A DNA stretch of 64,000 nt from Musa acuminata AAA Group (Eukaryota; Streptophyta; Magnoliopsida; Zingiberales; Musaceae): contig NC_088339.1 of the NCBI RefSeq assembly GCF_036884655.1, positions 27,237,501-27,301,500 of the forward strand, given 5' to 3'. Below are positions 12,116 to 22,601 of the stretch, one piece after another. Position 1 is the first letter of the stretch; every line of letters begins with the position of its first letter. Both the position numbers and the translations under genes were made by a program. Below the pieces are notes generated by a model that saw nothing but the letters and a program-made list of their open reading frames with translations, was not told the DNA's origin and ran no database searches.

Positions 12116-14126
12116 TACCTGTTGGTGCATCAAATGTAAACTCAGTGGTTAGATTTGAATGATTTCTTGGTTATGGATTACTTATGGATGATTTATCTGT
12201 AGCCTTGTCTAACAAACAGGAGTAAAGACAAAGTCTACCGATCTGGAAATTCAGCTAACTGTGCCTATTTTCTTGTGTTTAGATATTTGAGACTATGTCG
12301 ATCAATTATTCATATGGATCGCCAAACGTAACTAGGATGTTGGTTATTCAAAATTTCATCAATGCTTTGAAAAACTAGAGCAAGGAGAAAGTCGGACATA
12401 AGTTAGCAAATCTGGAATGTTCTGCTAATCCCTCCATGCAACATGATGAGTAACCAAGAAGGAATTCACGGCGACTTTGGCTTGATGATAGTGAATTGAA
12501 ATATGATGTTTTTTATGCCTGTGTTTGTGACATGAAATTTTATGTTTGCAGGCATGAGCCTTTTGGTCATCTAAGCCTCTCAAGTGAAAAAAATGCAGTA
12601 TGCTGCACTGAACAGATGAGTTGAATTAGAGACTTGTGTTCATGCTGAGCATCAAATAGACACTTTCGATGAGGTTTGTGCAGATGGCCATCAGACTAAT
12701 GTACTAAACCTTGTTATTACCTTGATCCAGGAGGGATAGCTGCAGCTGGTGAGGGTACCAAAATGGTGTATGTGCCTGCTCCCCTGGCAGTGGTTGTGAA
12801 GGCCATGAAGCTTCTCTCATGGATGTTTAAATGCCTGGAGCAGAGTCATATGTGTTGCAAGAAGGCATGCCTTACACCCTCTTTGCAGGAACTGGTTCTT
12901 AGCCTTTCCCTTGAGGTAAAATTTGGAATCTCCATCCCTGCTAAACTTCCTTTCTCTTTGAACAATTTCAATGTCATGGCTGCAGGTTTCTTCACACCGA
13001 CGTGTGGACGAAGTAAAGCAGGCAAAGTTGGGGTTTGAGCTATGGAAAGGATCTTCATTTTCTCGGAAGCTTCTACTTTGAGCTATGTGGTCGTTATATA
13101 AAATGGAAAAGTGTCCTCTCGATATCAATCAATATTAGATGTTTTTTATTCATATTTTCTTGGATAATTTTGTGCTTGGCCTTTGTTACTTGTATAACCA
13201 CAGGAGTAATGAAACCCAATTACTATAAGAAGTCCCCAAAGTTTGTTGTCTGCTATCTAAATCTCATAAGGAGATTTCATTAATAAATTCTCGAGACCAA
13301 AAATGATAACCATCCATAATCTGTTAAGAGCATCCAAAGATAATATGTGTTCTTACGCATATATAAATCTTCTATCATCTTTTTATTCTATTGTTTTAAG
13401 TCTTATAATTAGTAATTAAGCTTTACAAGAAATATATATATTATTTGTTTCAATCTTATGTTTGTTTGGTGGTGAAAATTTTCTCATTCGTCAAAATTTT
13501 TATTAAAAAATGATATCGAGTCGATGGCTTATCGAACGCAAACTCCATATAAATAATCAAAATAATTTTAAAGTTTAAAGGAATCCAAGATTAACAAATA
13601 CTCTTCAGATAAGTAGTCGAGATTTAGCTCGATTATAGGTTATGAGATGATATAGACACTTTTTCAGATGACTCTGCAACGTAAGCCATGGCATCAATTC
13701 CTTTCCCCAAGAAAAAGTTGTGTCATCATCAATTCAAGAATACCAAGAGGGAGAGGAAGCCAGCAATCAGAACAACCACATCTCCTCCATCCACGGCACT
13801 CTTGAAACTTGGTTCAAGTGCTGTCATCAAGATTAAACCCCATCTCTGATCATACGAATCAGCTTCTGTAGTGTATGTACTTTGATTGATGCTTAGCACA
13901 GGTTGGGCATTGAAGACGGTAATTAATTTTGGTGTGGTCTCTGAATTGTTTAGTTAAATTACAAATATAAATGGCTTCAGAGACGAGAGAAAGCTGCATT
14001 CATGATATGGAAACTCGATGAAGAAAGTGAGGGAAGGCAACACAGTACCACATTCTTTAACATGGTTAATAGCACCCGATCTCATCACATCACAAATGAT
14101 TGACCAACAATTCGATTGTGGCAGAT
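12116..14126. other. Spacer between ADF and CBSX3
   Basis: Holds the CBSX3 promoter and a 5' UTR intron (an acceptor sits at 12119-12121) and, to the right, the ADF 3' UTR and terminator region. From 13280 to 13640 it is strongly AT-rich. No protein-coding segment is recognised; ORFs such as 12763-13038 have no family features. Confidence 0.55.
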
Positions 14127-15011
14127 TTATAGAGCTCTTCCTTTTATGATGTCGATGCTCATCTCACTGGGATCGGTTGCCTGTAGCTCCACTTGAATGC
14201 CATCAAGCTCCCTCTTGAATCTGTCCTTGGAACTGGCATACAGCATCTTGTTCCTCACCCTCGAGGTATCAGGAGACCTGCTTACAGCAAAAAAATGGCA
14301 TAAACACGCTTGTAATTAATTGCTTATGAGTTGACTCCGTATATCATGCAAATTGCATGGTTTTTTGTGATTCTACTCGCGTTTATTCTGTTGCTGGTTC
14401 GCGGAAAAGGATCACCAGTTGTCCTGAATTCTAATGACTATGCTTTTGCCGGAAATCTATGGCAGTTATGTGCTCGATGTGCCAAACACACACCCACACA
14501 CACACCCCGCACAACATCCGGCCATGTCTTGTGGATCATTCTGCCTACCAGGAAATGAAGAAGATCTTGCTCTTTTGGCAGTTCTCGTCGGTGATGAAGT
14601 CGAAGTCGAAGACGGCGTAGCGGCAATCGTCGTCCGGCAGGGATGCCGTCAAGTCGTCGTAGCTCTCCCCAGGCTGGCCGAGCCTCTCCACCTTCACCTG
14701 CTGTATCTTCTCCTCGATCTTGAAGACGATGAACCGGAAGTTCCTCTTGGCCTTGAGTTCCAAGAACTTGAGCTTGCACTCATCGCTCACCGCCATTCCC
14801 GACGCCGAATTCGCCTTGGCAATGCACATTGAGATCGTGATCAGTCATCGGTACAAGAAACAACGGTTGGTAATTCTCGATACACGTTCTACTCGACTTC
14901 ATCAGTACAAGCAAAGCATTCATTAATGTTAATGCTCTCACGAGAGGTTATACGAATGCATTCGGAGTATGAAGAAGGAGAGAGGCAGATGAAGGAAGAT
15001 AGGCTCACCAT
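14127..15011 (-). CDS. ADF: Actin-depolymerizing factor (ADF/cofilin)
   Basis: 139-residue ADF, the standard plant length. Exon 1 is only the ATG (15011-15009), followed at once by GTGAGC. Exon 2 is 14814-14549 and exon 3 is 14277-14127. Splitting the start codon from the body is the known plant ADF gene structure. The protein starts [18 protein letters not shown] (Ser6 is the regulatory phosphorylation position in plant ADFs). It contains AVFDFDFIT and the long actin-binding helix [20 protein letters not shown], ending [11 protein letters not shown] binds ADP-actin and severs and depolymerises filaments in the cytosol and nucleus. The leader (15012 to about 15245) is extremely CT-rich in the sense strand. 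A TATATAT element at about 15276-15286 is well placed as the TATA box. No defects are seen. Confidence 0.97.
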
Positions 15012-15269
15012 GGTGTCCTGCCGATGAGGGATGAGCCAGCCCCAGGGGATAGTGAGGAAGAGGAAGGAGAAAAGGAGTGAGTACAGGAGAAAGAGGGAGA
15101 GAGAAGAATAAATGATCCTTGGAATGAGGAGAAATAGATGGCTGTGGAGGGAGGAGGGAAAGGTGGGAGAGGAGAGAGTTCGAAGACCATCCGCAAAGCA
15201 CTTGCATGCTGCCACGTCCACGGCGGTGGCCGATGAGTAATTTGGCCTTTGACCAAACCTTTCGCACAC

Positions 15270-15290
15270 ACTATACATATATAATGTACA
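15270..15290 (-). promoter_or_regulatory. Putative TATA box of ADF
   Basis: On the minus strand this reads ATTATATATGTATAG, the only good TATA match upstream of the ADF ATG. It would put the start of transcription near 15245 and give a roughly 235-nt pyrimidine-rich leader. Position and composition are seen; function is inferred. Confidence 0.4.
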
Positions 15291-16361
15291 CATTCGTATA
15301 TAATCTAAGAATTGATGTGCACAATCTTACCACGTAACAAGTTCAGATTTTTCCGACATGATATTGTTGATACGGCATTCCATGAGCTGTGATGCATGTC
15401 ACGATTTATAATAATAATGCCCAATGAACGACACTGCAACAAATGAAAAATGACATTATATGATAGATGATGAAGTTGGTGAAATTGCAGTCCCCAAAAA
15501 ACAATTACTGGATGCAGCTGCTTGAAGTGAAATCAGACTTCTTCTTCCAGTGGGAATACAGGTTTAATAGCTATTCACCAACTCCTCGAGAAATAAGAGG
15601 AAAATAATTTCATAAGACCCCAGTCCTGTGGTTTGATCGGTGAAGAACATTAACATTCACATTTCCAACTTTTAACACACAATATAAGCAGTATGTTCGG
15701 TTGGGACACTGCATGCACAGTGCACATAAAACTTGGAACCCACAAGAATATGATAACTGAAGAACAACTTAAACGTCTTCGGTAAACCATTCATTACATT
15801 CGTGAAAGAAGTAGACTCTGTAGGACAACAAAGATGAACCAGACATCCGATATTGCTATATTCATACAAACTTCAAAGTGAGCCTTAAAAGACAAAAAAT
15901 GGAAGAAGAAAAAAAAAAACCAAGAACCATACGAAAACACAAGTACATTTTCGCCTCCCTACTAGAAGGATATGGTTTCAAGATTCAGTACTTGAGTTCC
16001 GAAGCCATTCTTTTTGTTCAACATTTATGACCTGAATCTTTCTTTGTTGGTTCGCTAAACCAGTCACGGCGGAGGAGATGATAAACTTTCTTTGGAGTAG
16101 AAATTTAGAGACAAATACCTTTTTCTCGTATTTACAACACGGATTACTGAACAGTCTTAGATGATGTTGACAATCCTGGTCCTTCCCTCTGATGGCTTCA
16201 TGAGAAGCACAGGCAACTTTTGCGGTCAGCTTCGTTTCAGATCTCATGATCCTGATTACTAGATACAAGTCAATGCTGTTCACAAATCCTGTCTGTGTAC
16301 TGACCTTCACAAATTGTATCCATGATAACAAAACCTCCCTCAGAACTTCTGATCACACCCT
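15291..16361. other. Spacer between CDF and ADF
   Basis: Contains the distal ADF promoter and the 3' UTR of the CDF gene. No coding or structured RNA feature is recognised; short ORFs here lack family similarity. Confidence 0.5.
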
Positions 16362-19300
16362 TTATGTATTTTCCTGAAAGGAGAGAGATCGGGATAATGC
16401 AGCAGGATTTGCATGCAATACATGTGCAGCATCCGACTTATGCGCCTTGTTTTCAGCCTTGGACTGGAAGACACCTCCTATACCAGGCCTGATACCTAGG
16501 GCAGCCCATATTGAACTCTTTGCAGCCTCCTCGGGATCATCTATCCTAAGAGTCTTAGGAACCCATATAGACTTCTCCATCTTCTCCTCACTCTGTAAAG
16601 TAGCACCTCTAGAATGCTTACCCAACATCGGAGAGTCATTTCCTGAACAACCACTACCGCTTGAAGAAGATGATGAGGATTTGAATCCACTATTAGATCC
16701 AACCCATGGTATATTCCACGTTCCATTGGACCAAGTGGTGAAGCCCCAAAATGGAGTTGGCATGAGAAAGAAAGGAAGTGTTGCCGCCATCATTGCTCTG
16801 GGACTCGATGGAATCGGATTTGGATAGCCATTCCCTGGTCTACAAGGATATTCAGATGAACATCTACCAGCTTCCATGGCAGCAACATTGCTCCAAGCTG
16901 GTCTCCATGGGTAAGACCAGGAGGACTCAGGATAACACTGCAACTGAGTCAGAGGTGCAAGACCATTACAGTAAACATGCATGCCACTTTGCTGCTTGTG
17001 AATTGCATTTTCAGCAGATCCATTTTCCAAAATATTGGAGGCTGCTGCAGAAGATGCACGGGAAGGTTCCTCCCTGCTTTCTTGACATATTGTGGAGCCA
17101 GAATCAGCATGTCCGCCTTGCTTTCTGATATTGAGCACAGTGGCCATGGGCTCACAGAGAGGGACTTCTTGACCAAATTTATGGATGGTCCCATTTCCAA
17201 TCAGAGGTTGTGAAGGGGTTGCAGGCACACATGGGAGAGCTCGCTGATGAGTCAAGTCAAGAGTCTCTAGTTGAGCAGATTGTAATCCATTTGATGGAGT
17301 AACTAAGTTATGACCTTGTGATGCCAAATGCTTCCTCTTGCGCCTACCAGCACCAAAAGGGACATTCCTCATTGTTCCTCCAGCAGTCCAATATCTCTGA
17401 CAATTCTTGCAGAAGTGTCTAGGCTGATTAACATTATAGTTGTTATAATAGCAGAATTTGGTGCCCATACTATTACAGCGAGGACATGGTAGAATTTTAT
17501 CCGGCTTCTTGAGGACCTTTTCTGGTCCAGAGCAATCAACCTCAGTCTTGGTGTCTTCCACTGTATTTTTTACTGCTTTCTTTTCATCTGCAATGGATGT
17601 TTTACCGTCTTCTTCATTGCTACTGGTCAAACTAGATGAACTAATTGGTGAACCTTCATCCTCTTCATCAGGTGCTGCAGCTGAAATATCATTGACGTCC
17701 ACATTTGTTACTTCTTTAGATGCATCCTGAAACATAATATCAAAATAATATAAATAATTATCCTGTAGAATAAGTTCAGTGGCATATTTCAGTGACTGCA
17801 TCAATATCTAAAACTATGATGAAATAAAGAGTCCAAACAACAAAAGCTTACCCCTAATAAAACACAAATGAGATGTTTCAGAACCATATTTGTACAAAGA
17901 AATTCAACTAATACACACATATACGTTAATTTGTGGTCAACGAATAAGATAAGGGAGATTCATTTTAAATGGTACGAACATATCCAAAGGAGACTTACGA
18001 ATGCACCTGATAGACAAGGTGAGTTGATTAAGATTAGTGATGCAAAAGGTAGAGCAAGATCTGAGAACACTTTATAAGAAACCATAATAAAAAGAGACTT
18101 GATGACTCTTAGTTTGCCTAAAGGTATTGCCTTCAAAAGAGCTAAATGAAAGGAAAAGATTCATGAGAACAACCCCACATAATCGGGAGATTATACATAA
18201 TCTGTTGTACATCCCAGCTTCTTTCTATATTCTCTTTCCTTGCAATTTTAGATTTTTTTTCACTACATGAATGCAAACTACAATTAGTTTCCTCTTTTAA
18301 CTAGATGAAATGAATTTAAAAAATTCAATACTTTTCTCTCTTCCTCCATCTATTCCTGACTGACAATTCTGGCCATTCTTCTTAGTAGGGACCCCCTTCA
18401 TAAAGTAGGATATCAATCTTGTGTCATATAAAGTCATTAAATGCTACATGCTAACATAGCACACCTGAATTATTTGGATCCACTTAAACTGCTATCTCAA
18501 CAGGGCGTGTACAATACTAAAAGTTATCTCAAAAAATCTTAAGCACAAATATGTTGTCCCTAAAACTACATAGCTAAGACCCTCCCTGTGTTTTCTCTGG
18601 CAAAAAAAATACAAGACATCAGATACTAAAAGTTAGCTAGACAACTCTGCATAAAAGGTTTTTCTAACTCTTTCTGCAGACATTTTCTGAGTTGTATGCG
18701 GCTTTAGATCTTCCACACAACTATCTTTGACGTATTTGTTAAATATCAAGGAAACAAGAAATGGTAATTAAGCATAAGTGATCTGTAGATATCTGATTTC
18801 GCTATAGGTTATGATCTCCTTCCTCATGTAACCAAGTTTTTAATCAAGCAGGTTCAATGTTCAGGAAATGGGCGAAATACATTTACTCCTCATAAACAGA
18901 CTTTTTATTATATCATCATCTTTCTTTGGCCCTAGAAACAAAGTCAAGGGGGGTAGATGGAAGAAAATTCCTTGATAAACAGACTATTCTTATAGGAAAA
19001 AAAAATTCTACAAAAGCTCAGCTAAAACCGGATTATCACGGACTTAGCTGGTTTTGCCTAAGTCGTGCGGCACCCTTGCGTGTCCGTCCGCAAAGGTTAG
19101 CCTCCCCGAAACCTCCCATGGTCCCTTAGGACCTACAAAAGAGAAAACGGATTAGAGAAAGCGTCTCACTTGGGATCCACAAGCAAACATTTTCGAAAAC
19201 ACCTCATAAACAATGCAAATTACAAACAAACTTTACAAGCTCTGAACGATTGCATAACAAAGGGTCAAAATGATCCACTACAGACCGAATATCTCTCACA

Positions 19301-20872
19301 AGTGTCCACATGATACAACATTTATTTACAAGCCTAAGAAGGCCACCAAACCCAACTAAAATGAGGTTGTTAAGCCTTCAACCGTTCCTCTACATACTAT
19401 GCAAAGCATGAACAAACAGAAAGACACGAATATACACAAGTATTACATCAAACATCATGTTTAGAACTTTGTCCGTGATAGGATGTTGGTCATTTCAGTT
19501 GGTGTGTATGAACATTTTGGTCATTTCAGTCTCAATCAGTCAAAAGCTAAGAGATAGTTAATACGCAAAAGATACTCAAACAAATGGAACTCAACAAGTA
19601 ACACAAAGAAAATCAACAAACTCTAAATATTGTACATGGGAGTCAAAACTTTACCCACCTACTATCAAGTATTTCCAGTGAAAATGATTAACGAAACTAA
19701 CATGCCAAATTTTCCAGAAGGTTGTGGTTAATGAAACTAAAACATTGCCACCCACTTGTGCACAACTGTAAATATCAGCCAAGTAGATCCTCCTACCAAA
19801 AACATAGAATAGATGGCTTCTCCTTAAAGCAAAAAATCATCCTTGCTCTGAGAGACTGAAATAAACACTTTTTCAAGTGACAGTGTATTTTGTCGCAGTC
19901 TCATGCTCTTTTTCTTTTTCGTTACCATTGTCTCATCAATAGTTGGACGAAAATATGCCTTATTCTCATAGAAGACATTCAGCCAAAAGCACACTTAAAT
20001 TTTGGGTGCAGCAGATGTAACATCATAAGCAGGACATAACCCAAATCACTTAAACTTTTCTACAAATAGAAAAGTTCAAGAAAGCATCATGTTTTCTACT
20101 TTCATTCATGAATCATGATCCTCCGGTGTAAACAAAGCTGCAAGATACCTCCAAGTAAGAGACAAATCACAAGAACCACAACAAACAGGATTTCTTTCAC
20201 TCTTGCGAAGAATTGAAGGAAAACAGGAAAACAATGTTCACAAGAACAAAACAGAATCAAATCTGTACGTTCCTCATAAAGAATAAGATTAATATTTGTC
20301 CAAAAAATCAAGGACTAGCTAGCATAAGCACTCAACGCGCAAAAGTTGTGTGAATGAACACATTAGAAAGCTCAACCACATTAAAGGTCGCTAAACCAAG
20401 TAATTCTGGTCTAACGAGACGCAAGATCCTCGATGGTTATCATGTTTCATCAAATAGCTCACTCGAGAAAACGCGAAAGAACTAGAACCGACCGAGTCAT
20501 AAATTCCTCCCAGCAATCACCCTATCAAGAAAAACGCCACATAAAATCGAACGGAAAGGAGAAATTACAACCAGGAATCAAGAAAGAAATTAGAGGCAGA
20601 AAAGAGCAAGGAAAAGGAGAAAACGAACCAACCCATCTTTCTCCCACCCACAACCAGATCTTTAGATGCAACCCTAAAGAAACAAGAAGGGACAATCAAG
20701 AACAGAGAGAGGATGGGGTGGCTTCTCATCTCACCTCCTGGCCCTCCGCCGGTAACACGACGGTCTCCGCGTCCGCCTCCTCGACCTCGGCCTCTTCCCC
20801 ATCCGGAGCGGCGGGCGCCGCGGGGATGGTGGTGCCGAAGAGCATGATCGCCGGGTCCTTGGCATCGGACAT
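16362..20872 (-). CDS. CDF: Cycling DOF factor (Dof zinc-finger transcription factor)
   Basis: Two exons. Exon 1 (20872-20735, 46 codons) starts [20 protein letters not shown], the CDF family N-terminus. Exon 2 (17726-16362) begins DASKEVTN. They join in phase 0 across a 3.0-kb intron; the product is about 500 residues. The Dof finger begins at Cys127 as [18 protein letters not shown], with the second Cys pair in FCKNCQRYW, followed by the basic [12 protein letters not shown]. The C-terminus carries the CDF-conserved blocks [26 protein letters not shown] and [11 protein letters not shown], which in this family contact FKF1/GI. CDFs repress CONSTANS and FT by day length and respond to stress. 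The 78 codons of open frame 5' of exon 2 (17727-17804) are intron, since homologues start at MSDAKDPA. The intron carries LINE and other repeat remnants. A 22-bp G tract lies about 105 bp upstream of the ATG. Confidence 0.93.
17937..18192 (+). mobile_element. LINE (non-LTR) reverse-transcriptase 3' remnant
   Basis: Inside CDF intron 1, opposite in strand to the gene. Translation gives [20 protein letters not shown] and then, past stops, [19 protein letters not shown]. This matches the C-terminal tail of plant LINE reverse transcriptases (pattern MREnRLRWFGHVQRRP...DAPVRR...KTWxEVIkkD). At least two in-frame stops and a lost Arg/Lys-rich stretch mark it as dead. Only about 85 codons remain, so the copy is strongly truncated. 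Confidence 0.75.
18960..19480. repeat. Possible retroelement-derived segment in CDF intron 1
   Basis: A locally GC-richer patch (about 19020-19150, with CCTAAGTCGTGCGGCACCC) inside AT-rich intron DNA resembles non-coding parts of plant LTR retroelements. There is no coding similarity and no LTR boundaries are visible. Nearby, TTGGTCATTTCAGT occurs twice (about 19488 and 19519). The identification is weak. Confidence 0.25.
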
Positions 20873-22601
20873 GTCGTCTGCGCCGTTCGATAGCGGCTCC
20901 CAACGATTCCAAGAGGAAAGCGAATCGCACGTCGTCCTCGCGCTATACGAGAAAACAAGAGCAAGATTCCTTCGCGGGGGGGGGGGGGGGGGGGGGGCGG
21001 GGAACCGGGAGGCGCCGGTGACCGGGGCGCCAGGCGGGCGTCAGAGTCGGCGAGGAGAGCATTCTGAGCCCCGAATTCTCGTGGCTGGGGATCGCGGTGG
21101 GTGACGTCATCCGGAACCCGCCAAAAACAGCCGGTCGAAAGCCCGACGACGACCTCTCTCGACGGTCTTTTTTCTTTTAATTAGAAAAAAAGGAGAACGT
21201 TATTAACAATTATCGAGGAATCCGAGAAGTCTTCGTAAGAACAATTAACTCCTTAATTCGAGATGGAACATAAAATCTTACAGCATTAGTAAAACTGTGA
21301 GCAGAAATATTTTTTGAGAGGTTAGGATTGATACTATCCTTCAAAAAAATAATTTTAAATCATAAGAATGACTGGGGAGGAAGGATGATTGTTGAATCTA
21401 TAATTTTTTTATTTTTTTTAATTATGATAAATATATTAATACTAAACACGAACAAAGAAAAGAAAATATATGTTTTCTTGGTGGATAGAATTAAATATCT
21501 ATAAATGTTTTTGGAGGAGATGAAGCGAACGATCAAATCCAAATATCATAATTAGAATTGGAAGAGAAATAAATATTAATAATGAACCAAAATAAAATCA
21601 AAACATATTATAAATTATTTTATATATCATATCTAAATAGATATTTATAATAACTTAGGAACAACATCATCCAAATAAAAAAATTAATTTATTATAATAT
21701 TTTGATCATTGCAGTAAAAATACTGTAAATACTATTGAAAAAAAATATTGTAGATGAACCAACAAAAATACTGTAACAATCTAAAATTGATAAATAAAAT
21801 AAAATAAACAAAAAAAATTTAACGAAATTTTTTTAAGGGATAATTTAAATACTTTTAAATTAGGATCATTATTTAGAAAAAAAACGAAAATAAAAATACT
21901 GATTGAAAAATACCTAAAATATGAATATTTTCTTTTAAAAAATCACCCTATAAACTTAACCTACGATTACACCAACTAACAACTTATCCTTCGCGAGAGA
22001 CTTTTGGGTCATCTGACTTTTAGGATATCTTGTGTGATGAGAGGTTCAATTTATTAGTTTAACTAGCTTTTTCCTTTCATAAGTGACAATGTGACACAGC
22101 TAAGGAAGAAATCCACAATACCATGTCCATCGCATGGCTTCCACCCATGGGATGACAAGAAAGGATCCGGCTCCATGGAGACTTCCCACCGCTCTTTTTA
22201 TCCTTTCCGTTCTGCTTCTCTTGTTCTCGACAATGTGGAGATCAGCTCTCCACCAGAGGTGGAAGATCTTAAAGAAAATGGTTCTCCGGCAGTGTAACTT
22301 GATTTCTCTATGCAGGCTCCATGGATCTCCTTATCAAGTCCTACATAACACAATCTCATCAGTTTTAGAACACCATCTAAACCTGTCTGTTATGATCAAA
22401 GAAGAGCACACAAAAGATACAGTTCAAAACTAGACAACATTTCCATAAAGATATAGCACGTCTTCCAACAAAGATCGTAAATTAACGGGAAAGATAGCAT
22501 ACGATGTTCTCCAGGGAAAAAGTGATATATCAATAACGTATACATTAAAAGGTTAATTTGCAATTTATACTAGAAAAATAATTTTCAAAGGGCCTATGTT
22601 A
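20873..22601. other. Upstream region of CDF and spacer
   Basis: From 20873 to about 21170 it is GC-rich and acts as the likely CDF promoter/leader. From 21180 to 22000 it is very AT-rich with homopolymer runs and no gene. At 22134-22433 (+) there is an isolated ORF starting MASTHGMTRKDPAPWRLPTA and then a hydrophobic run (LFILSVLLLLF) like a signal anchor. It has no recognisable partner exons and I do not call it a gene. Confidence 0.45.
20976..20997. repeat. 22-bp poly-G tract
   Basis: An uninterrupted run of 22 G on the + strand, flanked by a GC-rich segment. It lies about 105 bp 5' of the CDF start, in its promoter or 5' UTR, so the sense strand carries poly-C. It could form a G-quadruplex. 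Such a length is also a common place for assembly or sequencing error. Confidence 0.9.

Noticed and set aside
14434..14832. 132-codon + strand ORF
   Set aside because: It is an antisense shadow of ADF exon 2.
17727..17804. N-terminal extension of the CDF ORF ([11 protein letters not shown]...)
   Set aside because: It is intron read-through. A CAG acceptor sits at 17729-17727 and a proper CDF first exon lies at 20872-20735.
20433..21104. 223-codon + strand ORF
   Set aside because: It runs antisense through CDF exon 1 and across the poly-G tract; the protein is low complexity.
22091..22433. ORF with a signal-anchor-like hydrophobic run
   Set aside because: There are no partner exons or recognisable domain, and two overlapping frames are equally open. 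It is mentioned only as a curiosity in the spacer entry.
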